The notes under the pieces were generated by a model. The model saw nothing but the letters and a program-made list of their open reading frames with translations, had not been told where the DNA came from and made no database searches. The position numbers were made by a program, and so were the translations under genes. From NCBI GenBank assembly GCA_023253795.1, contig JALRFG010000118.1:1-6306 (forward strand): a stretch of 6,306 nucleotides of DNA. The letters are read 5' to 3'. Source of the stretch: Methylocystis sp. (GTDB lineage: Bacteria; Pseudomonadota; Alphaproteobacteria; Rhizobiales; Beijerinckiaceae). Positions within the stretch are counted from its first letter, which is position 1. The number at the start of each line of letters is the position of its first letter. Of the stretch, positions 1-4,896 are shown piece after piece.

Positions 1-180
1 CAGACCTTCTCACGCGAAGACCAAACGGGGTCGGTGGTGATGACTCTGCGCAACGACCTGCAGGCGGCTGCGAAGCAGGCCCTGCAGGGGCGTGAAGGTT
101 CGGTCGTGGTGATCGACGTTCGCAGTGGCGCGGTGTTGGCGATGTACTCGAACCCGACGTTCGACCCGAACACGGTCGCG
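1..180 (+). CDS. Fragment of a class B penicillin-binding protein, actinobacterial PbpA-like, fused to unrelated sequence
   Basis: Frame 1 is open from the first base and reads about 60 residues with no start or stop of its own. It contains VVMTLRNDLQ, QALQGREGSVVVIDV, SGAVLAMYS and NPTFDPN. These match the start of a penicillin-binding transpeptidase domain, upstream of its catalytic SxxK motif (not reached here): the 'T-x-D-x-xLQ' entry, then 'G-x-VV-x-D-x-x-(S/T)GxxLAM' and 'P-x-(F/Y)DPN'. The very short spacer between LQAAAKQAL and GSVV resembles actinobacterial PbpA-type proteins. FtsI/PBP3 of Proteobacteria, the PBP of the dcw cluster, usually has a longer segment there. Such enzymes cross-link peptidoglycan outside the inner membrane. 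The frame becomes nonsense after about base 180, where murC begins in another frame. The fragment is therefore probably foreign to the rest of the window (chimeric assembly or rearrangement). Family assignment is fairly sure; taxonomic origin is inferred from memory of the family. Confidence 0.72.
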
Positions 181-187
181 GTTCAAC
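175..187. other. Chimeric junction between PBP fragment and murC
   Basis: Penicillin-binding protein similarity in frame 1 ends with DPNTVA at about base 180. MurC similarity in frame 2 begins with FNDADVV at base 182. The two halves are in different frames, each is mid-gene, and no linker, repeat or insertion-sequence end lies between them. The exact breakpoint cannot be fixed to better than roughly ten bases. The most likely cause is a mis-joined contig end or chimeric read; a real deletion or rearrangement is possible but less likely. Confidence 0.75.
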
Positions 188-448
188 GACGCCGATGTGG
201 TGATCATCGCCGATGTCTATGCGGCGGGGGAGTCGCCGATTGAAGGCGTTGATCGCGATGCGCTGGTTGGCGCCATTCGCGCCCATGGCCATCGTCGCGC
301 AGTGGGCTTGCCGTCGCCGGAAGTATTGCCGGCGATGGTGCGCGAGATCGTCGCGCCGGGCGATTACGTCGTTTGCCTTGGCGCCGGCAACATCACGCAA
401 TGGGCTTATGCGCTGCCGGAGCAGCTTGCCGCGGGCGGCGCGCAATGA
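182..448 (+). CDS. murC: UDP-N-acetylmuramate--L-alanine ligase, C-terminal fragment
   Basis: Only the last 88 codons are present; the family is usually about 460-490 residues. MurC is the cytoplasmic ATP-dependent ligase that adds L-alanine to UDP-MurNAc, the first amino acid of the peptidoglycan stem peptide. The fragment is the C-terminal Mur-ligase domain. It has FNDADVVIIADVY, AAGESPIEGV, and near the end the strongly conserved CLGAGNITQWA, which matches the GAGNI motif of MurC. The stop TGA (446-448) overlaps the murB start as ATGA, which suggests translational coupling. The 5' part is missing because the sequence switches to a penicillin-binding protein fragment at about base 180. Identification rests on the motifs and on murB following directly, as in other alphaproteobacterial dcw clusters. 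Confidence 0.93.
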   Translation, partial: FNDADVVIIADVYAAGESPIEGVDRDALVGAIRAHGHRRAVGLPSPEVLPAMVREIVAPGDYVVCLGAGNITQWAYALPEQLAAGGAQ

Positions 449-1365
449 GCTTTCCCGATCTCTTGGGCGAGATCGCGCGTCTGGCGCCAGAGTTGCGGGG
501 GCGTATCAGCGTCAATGAACCGCTGGCGCCCTATACTTGGTTTCGCGTCGGCGGGCCGGCGCAAATTCTGTTCATGCCGGCGGATGAAGCCGATCTCGCC
601 TATTTCCTCGCACGTCTGCCGCGCGAGATTCCGCTGACGGTGATCGGCCTTGGCTCCAATCTGATCGTGCGTGACGGCGGCGTCGCTGGCGTCGTGATTC
701 GACTGTCGGCGAAGGGCTTCGGCGACATCGCGGTTGAGGATGGCCATCGTCTGCGTGTTGGCGCGGCTGTGCCGGATGTAAAGGCGGCGCGGGCGGCGGC
801 GGACGCCGGGATCGATGGACTGGCCTTTTATCGCGGCATTCCCGGCGGCATCGGCGGCGCGTTGCGGATGAACGCCGGCGCGCATGGCGGAGAGACAAAA
901 GATACGCTGATCGAGGCGCGTGGCGTGGATCGCGACGGGACCCTGCGCGTCTTTTCCAACGCCGACATGGGCTACAGCTATCGTCATTGTTCCGCGCCCG
1001 AGTCGGTGATTTTCACGCAGGCGCTGTTTCAGGGCCGCCCCGGCGATCCGGCCGCCATTGTGGCCGAAATGGACCGCATCACCGCCGCGCGCGAAGCCTC
1101 GCAGCCGATCCGCGAGAAGACCGGCGGCTCCACCTTCAAGAATCCGGAAGGCGGCAAGGCCTGGCAGTTGATTGACGCCGCCGGCTGTCGCGGGCTGGTC
1201 GTCGGCGACGCCCAGGTCAGCGAGATGCATTGTAATTTTCTGATCAATCGCGGTGCCGCCACCGCCGCCGACATTGAAAATCTGGGCGAGACCGTGCGTC
1301 GCCGCGTTCGTGAGACGAGCGGCTTTGATCTGCATTGGGAGATCCGGCGCATCGGCGTCGCCTGA
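445..1365 (+). CDS. murB: UDP-N-acetylenolpyruvoylglucosamine reductase
   Basis: A complete 306-residue FAD enzyme that uses NADPH to reduce UDP-GlcNAc-enolpyruvate to UDP-MurNAc in the cytoplasm, the second committed step of peptidoglycan precursor synthesis. The FAD-binding half shows TWFRVGGPA (residues 31-39) and GLGSNLIVRDGG (68-79). The YRGIPGGIGGALRMNAGAHG block lies at 129-148. Expected catalytic residues are present: Arg180 in YSYR, Ser229 in GGST (the proton donor in the family), and Glu299 in HWEI. The length and the order of motifs fit the shorter type II MurB common in Alphaproteobacteria. ATG 445 was chosen because it overlaps the murC stop (ATGA) and gives the usual N-terminus. 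The same frame is open for 24 more codons upstream, but those read inside murC and look unlike MurB. No good Shine-Dalgarno is visible, consistent with coupling to murC. Confidence 0.97.
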   Translation: MSFPDLLGEIARLAPELRGRISVNEPLAPYTWFRVGGPAQILFMPADEADLAYFLARLPREIPLTVIGLGSNLIVRDGGVAGVVIRLSAKGFGDIAVEDGHRLRVGAAVPDVKAARAAADAGIDGLAFYRGIPGGIGGALRMNAGAHGGETKDTLIEARGVDRDGTLRVFSNADMGYSYRHCSAPESVIFTQALFQGRPGDPAAIVAEMDRITAAREASQPIREKTGGSTFKNPEGGKAWQLIDAAGCRGLVVGDAQVSEMHCNFLINRGAATAADIENLGETVRRRVRETSGFDLHWEIRRIGVA

Positions 1366-1568
1366 CGCCGGGGCGAGATTCCCTGTGGCCGCAAAAAGCG
1401 CTAGCCTGATTCGGCGTTAGAGATTCGCCATCCGTCACGGCGAACGGCCTGTGTCACGTATTCCGGCCCGATCGTCGCCGATTTGCGTTTTCCTGAGTTC
1501 TGTCCAGTGAGCGATGCGCGATTGGCGCGTCGTCGCACTGATTTTGTTCTGCAACCCATGAGACTTTG
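1366..1568. other. murB-ddl intergenic region
   Basis: These 203 bp form the largest gap in the window. I see no convincing -35/-10 pair and no hairpin followed by a T-run. A 6-bp inverted repeat, TTCGCC (1424-1429) and GGCGAA (1439-1444) with a 9-base loop, could form a modest stem. A short open stretch runs from after the TAG at 1402-1404 to a TGA at 1567-1569 that overlaps the ddl ATG as TGATG. Its only ATG (1558) would give the tripeptide MRL, and a GTG start would give about 20 residues. A promoter for ddl and the fts genes could lie here, but I cannot point to one. Confidence 0.5.
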
Positions 1569-2492
1569 ATGACCCTACATGTCGCCGTGCTGATGGGCGG
1601 GCTTTCCGCCGAACGCGAGATTTCGCTGCGCTCCGGCGCCGCCTGCGCTGCGGCGCTGGAGTCCGAAGGCTATCGCGTTTCGCGCGTCGACGTCGGTCAT
1701 GATGTCGCCATCCGTCTGACGGAGCTGAAGCCGGACGTCGCTTTTAACGCCCTGCACGGAAAGTTCGGCGAAGACGGCTGCATGCAGGGCGTGCTCGAAT
1801 TGCTGCGCATCCCCTATACCCATTCCGGCGTCCTCGCCTCCTCCGTCGCGATGAAGAAGGATGTCGCGAAGCTGGTGATGGCGGCCGCTGGCGTGCCGGT
1901 GCCAAAAGGCCGCGTCGTGGACCGCCGCGAAGCGGCGAAGGGGCATGTGCTGAAGCCGCCCTATGTGCTGAAGCCTGTGTCGGAAGGCTCTTCCTTCGGC
2001 GTGTTCATCGTCACCGAGAACGATCCGGAGCCGCCGGCGGAACTCTCAAGCCCAGGCTGGACGCATGGCGATCTGATGCTGGCCGAGCAGTTCATCGCCG
2101 GCCGCGAACTCACCTGCGCGGTGATGGGCGATCGTCCGCTGGACGTCATCGAAATCCTCGCCGCAGACGGCGGCTGGTACGATTACAACGCAAAATATGC
2201 AAAAGGCGGCTCGAAACACGTTCTGCCGGCCAATCTTAAACCGAATATTTACCAAGATATCCAACAGTTGGCGCTTGAGGCTCATCGAGCTCTCGGCTGT
2301 CGCGGCGTAAGCCGGGCTGACTTCCGATACGACGACCGCCCCGGAGGTACGGGCGAGCTCGTCGTATTGGAGGTGAACACCCAGCCGGGAATGACCGAGA
2401 CCTCGCTCGTGCCAGAAATGGCGGCTTATGCTGGTTATTCGTTCGGCGAGTTGGTGAAATGGATGGTGCAAGACGCATCCTGCGATCGGTGA
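1569..2492 (+). CDS. ddl: D-alanine--D-alanine ligase
   Basis: A 307-residue ATP-grasp enzyme that joins two D-alanines in the cytoplasm; MurF then attaches the dipeptide to the UDP-MurNAc-tripeptide. The N-terminal substrate region has GGLSAEREIS (10-19), with Glu15 matching E. coli DdlB Glu15, and LHGKFGEDG (62-70). ATP contacts include MKKD (95-98) and VLKPVSEGSSFGV (133-145). The omega loop YDYNAKY ends at Tyr210. A tyrosine here is typical of dipeptide-forming ligases, whereas D-lactate-forming ligases of Leuconostoc type carry Phe. Metal ligands are Asp251 (RADF), Glu268 and Asn270 (LEVNTQPGMT). ATG 1569 is preferred over TTG 1566, one codon upstream in the same frame, because it gives the usual MTxHVAVLMGG start; neither has a clear Shine-Dalgarno. 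Codons 204-247 use many more A/T-ending codons than the rest of the gene. The 3' end overlaps ftsQ by 34 bp. Confidence 0.97.
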   Translation: MTLHVAVLMGGLSAEREISLRSGAACAAALESEGYRVSRVDVGHDVAIRLTELKPDVAFNALHGKFGEDGCMQGVLELLRIPYTHSGVLASSVAMKKDVAKLVMAAAGVPVPKGRVVDRREAAKGHVLKPPYVLKPVSEGSSFGVFIVTENDPEPPAELSSPGWTHGDLMLAEQFIAGRELTCAVMGDRPLDVIEILAADGGWYDYNAKYAKGGSKHVLPANLKPNIYQDIQQLALEAHRALGCRGVSRADFRYDDRPGGTGELVVLEVNTQPGMTETSLVPEMAAYAGYSFGELVKWMVQDASCDR

Positions 2493-3433
2493 AGGAGCTG
2501 GCGACGGCGCTCGCTTCCAGCGCGCCTGTCGTCACAGGTTCAACGCCGCCGCGCGCAGATGATCGCGCCGGCGATGCGCCGCCGCCCGTCCGGCGGGCGC
2601 GTGCGGCGCGCCGTCGTTTAACGCCTCCGCGCTTCGCGCGTCTTGCGCGCCCCGGCGTCGGCATGGCCGCCGCCGCCGTCATGTTCGCGGTCGTCGGCGT
2701 CGCCGGCGCGATGCAAAACGGCGCCTATGCGGATTTTGTCGCCCGAGAGGGTCAGCCCTGGGATATCGCGGCGCGACTGGCGGGCTTCAATATTGAGGCG
2801 GTGTCGATTTCCGGTCGTGAGCGGCTGAGCGAACGCGACGTGCTCTCTGCGGCGGGCATCGGTCCCGGTCAATCCATGCCGTTTCTGGATGTCGCCGATG
2901 TGCGCGACCGCCTGCTGGCGGCGCCGATCATCAAATCCGCGCAGGTGATGAAGCTCTATCCCAACAGGCTCGTCATCGCCATTGAAGAGCGCCGTCCGGC
3001 CGGTCTTTGGCAGCGTGACGGCAATGTTTCGGTGGTTTCCGAAGATGGCGTGCCGCTGATCGACTTGCGCGACAAAAGCTATCTCGGCCTTCCCTTCGTC
3101 GTTGGCGACGGCGCGCAGAAGCGTCTGCCCGAATATATCGGCCTGATGAAATCGGCGGGCGATTTGAGCAAGCGCGTCAAGGCTGGCGTGCTGGTGGCGG
3201 GTCGTCGCTGGGATATTGAAATGACCAATGGCGTCACAGTGCGTCTGCCGGAAGAAAATCCCGGCGCCGCGGTAGATGCGCTGGTGCGCATGCAGAATGA
3301 GGCGCGCATTCTCGATCGGGACATCATGTCCATTGATTTGCGCGCACGCGACCGCGTTGCGTTTCGTCTGACCGAAGAAGGCGTCGCCGCCCGTGAAGCG
3401 ACGGCGCACAAGCCCCGTAAGAGTGGTGGGTGA
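2459..3433 (+). CDS. ftsQ: Cell division protein FtsQ
   Basis: A 324-residue bitopic inner-membrane protein of the divisome; FtsQ links the cytoplasmic ring to the periplasmic septal synthesis machinery through FtsB/FtsL. Residues 1-66 are a basic, Pro/Arg-rich cytoplasmic tail. A single membrane segment follows at about 67-86 (GMAAAAVMFAVVGVAGAM). A POTRA domain spans roughly 109-178, from FNIEAVSISGRERL to LYPNRLVIAIEERRPAG. The FtsQ/DivIB domain continues to about 305. The long cytoplasmic tail is common in alphaproteobacterial FtsQ. ATG 2459 overlaps the ddl end by 34 bp and gives MDGARRILRS. An in-frame GTG at 2489, overlapping the ddl stop as GTGA, is a realistic alternative that would remove 10 residues. 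Neither start has a strong ribosome binding site. Gene identity is certain from order and topology; the start is not. Confidence 0.95.
   Translation: MDGARRILRSVKELATALASSAPVVTGSTPPRADDRAGDAPPPVRRARAARRRLTPPRFARLARPGVGMAAAAVMFAVVGVAGAMQNGAYADFVAREGQPWDIAARLAGFNIEAVSISGRERLSERDVLSAAGIGPGQSMPFLDVADVRDRLLAAPIIKSAQVMKLYPNRLVIAIEERRPAGLWQRDGNVSVVSEDGVPLIDLRDKSYLGLPFVVGDGAQKRLPEYIGLMKSAGDLSKRVKAGVLVAGRRWDIEMTNGVTVRLPEENPGAAVDALVRMQNEARILDRDIMSIDLRARDRVAFRLTEEGVAAREATAHKPRKSGG
3425..3430 (+). promoter_or_regulatory. Probable ribosome binding site of ftsA
   Basis: GGTGGG lies 5 bases before ATG 3436 and supports that start. The competing GTG at 3430 overlaps the ftsQ stop and has the weaker AAGAG at 3419-3423 six bases upstream, so it cannot be excluded. 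It would add only two residues. Confidence 0.5.
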
Positions 3434-3435
3434 TC

Positions 3436-4749
3436 ATGTCGTTTCCTGTCGTTCCGCCGCGTCTGAGACCCTTATCGCAACGTCGCTCTGCGACTTTTGC
3501 GGTGCTGGATGTCGGAACCTCCAAGATCGCCTGCCTGATCGCGCGGCTGACGCCGGCGCGTGATGTTGCGCCCGGCGACTGGCGCACGCATCGGATGCGT
3601 GTGATCGGCGTTGGCCATCAGCGTTCTCTGGGCGTGAAAAATGGTCTTGTCGTCGATATGGACGAGGCCGAGCGCGCTATTCGCCAGACGGTCGAAGCGG
3701 CGGAGAGCATGTATGGCGCGCAGATCGACCATGTCGTGGTCACCGCGTCCGGCGGTCGCCTGTCATCCGAACATTTTACCGCCGGCAGCGTGATCGGCGG
3801 CCGCGAGGTTGCGGAAGCGGACGTTCATCACGTGCTGGAGACGTCCGCCGCCTATCATCTGCGTCGTGGCCGGGTCGCCCTGCATTCCCTGCCCATGGGT
3901 TTTTCGCTCGATGGCGTGACCGGCATTCGCGAACCCAAGGATATGATTGGCGAGGAGCTGGGCGTCGATCTGCATGTCGCGACCTGCGATCAGGCGGCGA
4001 TCCGCAATCTGATGCTCGCCGCCGAGCGCGGCCATCTCAGCGTCGAGGGCGTTGCGGCGGCCCCTTATGTGTCGGGTCTTTCGGTGCTGGAGCCGGATGA
4101 AGCCGAGATGGGCGTGATCGTCGTCGATATGGGCGCCGGTTCGACGTCCGTCGCGATTTTCGAACGCGGCGAAATGATTCATCTCGACGCCGTCGCGCTG
4201 GGCGGCGCGCATGTCACGATGGATATTGCACGCGGGCTTGATGCGCGTCTTGCAGACGCCGAGCGACTGAAAACCTTTCATGGTTCGGCGATCGCTTCGG
4301 CGTCGGACGAGCGGGAGACCATCGCTTTCGAACATGTCGGCGATCGCAGCGCCAACAAAACCCAGGCGTCGAAGGCGCAACTCGTGCGCATCATTCGTCC
4401 GCGCGTCGAAGAGACGCTGGAGTTTTTGCGCGATCGTCTGACGCGCGCCGGCTATCCCGCCGGCCCCGGCCGACGCATCGTTCTCACAGGCGGCGCCAGC
4501 CAGTTGAACGGCATGTGCGAAGCCACCCGTCGCATTCTTGGCGGCCAGACGCGCGCAGGGCGCCCGATTGGCGTCGAGGGTCTGCCGGAGTCCGCTTTTA
4601 CGCCTGCTTTCGCAGCTGTCGCCGGCCTGCTGGTTTATCCGCAGGTTGCGAGCCGCGAATATTTCGAACCACGTCGACAACGTCGCGTCGCGACAGGAAC
4701 CGAGGGATATGTGACGCGCGTCAGTAGATGGTTAAGGGATAGCTTCTAA
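3436..4749 (+). CDS. ftsA: Cell division protein FtsA
   Basis: A 437-residue actin-like ATPase that binds the FtsZ C-terminal peptide and anchors the Z-ring to the inner membrane. Actin-fold nucleotide motifs are present: phosphate-1 FAVLDVGTSKI (21-31), phosphate-2 VIVVDMGAGSTSVAIF (227-242), and the adenosine motif RRIVLTGGASQLNGM (346-360). The FtsA-specific 1C (SHS2) subdomain falls at about 98-170 and includes HVVVTASGG and GFSLDGVTGI. The last residues, YVTRVSRWLRDSF (425-437), form the expected basic amphipathic membrane-targeting helix with the conserved W-L-x-(D/E)-x-F ending. The protein begins with about 18 residues before the fold, a usual length for Alphaproteobacteria. The gene follows ftsQ with a 2-bp gap, so the two are almost surely co-transcribed. 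All key motifs look intact. Confidence 0.97.
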   Translation: MSFPVVPPRLRPLSQRRSATFAVLDVGTSKIACLIARLTPARDVAPGDWRTHRMRVIGVGHQRSLGVKNGLVVDMDEAERAIRQTVEAAESMYGAQIDHVVVTASGGRLSSEHFTAGSVIGGREVAEADVHHVLETSAAYHLRRGRVALHSLPMGFSLDGVTGIREPKDMIGEELGVDLHVATCDQAAIRNLMLAAERGHLSVEGVAAAPYVSGLSVLEPDEAEMGVIVVDMGAGSTSVAIFERGEMIHLDAVALGGAHVTMDIARGLDARLADAERLKTFHGSAIASASDERETIAFEHVGDRSANKTQASKAQLVRIIRPRVEETLEFLRDRLTRAGYPAGPGRRIVLTGGASQLNGMCEATRRILGGQTRAGRPIGVEGLPESAFTPAFAAVAGLLVYPQVASREYFEPRRQRRVATGTEGYVTRVSRWLRDSF

Positions 4750-4775
4750 GGTTCGATTCGACTGATTCACAGGAA

Positions 4776-4806
4776 TTCCGGCGCCCTCAAAAATGAAGGC
4801 GCCGAA
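4776..4806 (+). other. Stem-loop in the ftsA-ftsZ gap
   Basis: The left arm is TTC (4776-4778), a bulged C, GGCGCC (4780-4785), then TCA (4787-4789). The right arm is TGA (4794-4796), GGCGCC (4798-4803) and GAA (4804-4806), with loop AAAA. This gives 12 pairs with one bulge and one C-A mismatch. No T-run follows on either strand, so it does not look like a simple intrinsic terminator. It starts 26 bp after the ftsA stop and could act as an RNA processing, stability or attenuation element; that role is inference. Confidence 0.5.
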
Positions 4807-4883
4807 AACCAACGACCGAGGACGACGCGTTCGGCGACGGGCGTCCAAGGAGCAAGACAACCGGCGCCGATGCAAGAAAGAGT

Positions 4884-4889
4884 GAGAGG
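4884..4889 (+). promoter_or_regulatory. Ribosome binding site of ftsZ
   Basis: GAGAGG sits 7 bases before ATG 4897 and is the clearest Shine-Dalgarno in the window. It decides the start: an in-frame ATG at 4870 would add nine residues, but its nearest purine-rich site (AAGGAG, 4847-4852) is 17 bases away. A strong site here fits the high FtsZ level needed relative to FtsA. Confidence 0.75.
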
Positions 4890-4896
4890 CTTGAAC

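Noticed and set aside
125..181. Possible upstream extension of murC in frame 2
   Set aside because: The residues read MARCWRCTRTRRSTRTRSR, which is the frame-shifted PBP sequence and does not resemble MurC.
1..448. A genuine PBP-MurC fusion protein
   Set aside because: The two parts are in different frames, so no continuous product is possible, and the PBP part stops before its catalytic motifs.
406..1335. A 309-residue minus-strand frame opposite murB, and a similar 305-residue one opposite ftsA (3763-4680)
   Set aside because: Same mirror effect of GC-rich coding; no family motifs, and the + strand genes show complete catalytic motifs.
4732..4749. TTAA at 4732 followed by TTCTAA, resembling a CtrA site near the ftsA end
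   Set aside because: The spacing and second half do not match TTAA-N7-TTAA, and the bases are constrained by the conserved WLRDSF coding end of ftsA.
4776..4806. Intrinsic terminator after ftsA
   Set aside because: No T-run follows the stem on either strand.
4870..4896. ATG 4870 as the ftsZ start
   Set aside because: It is in frame but has no ribosome site at a usable distance, and ATG 4897 gives the standard MTINL start behind GAGAGG.
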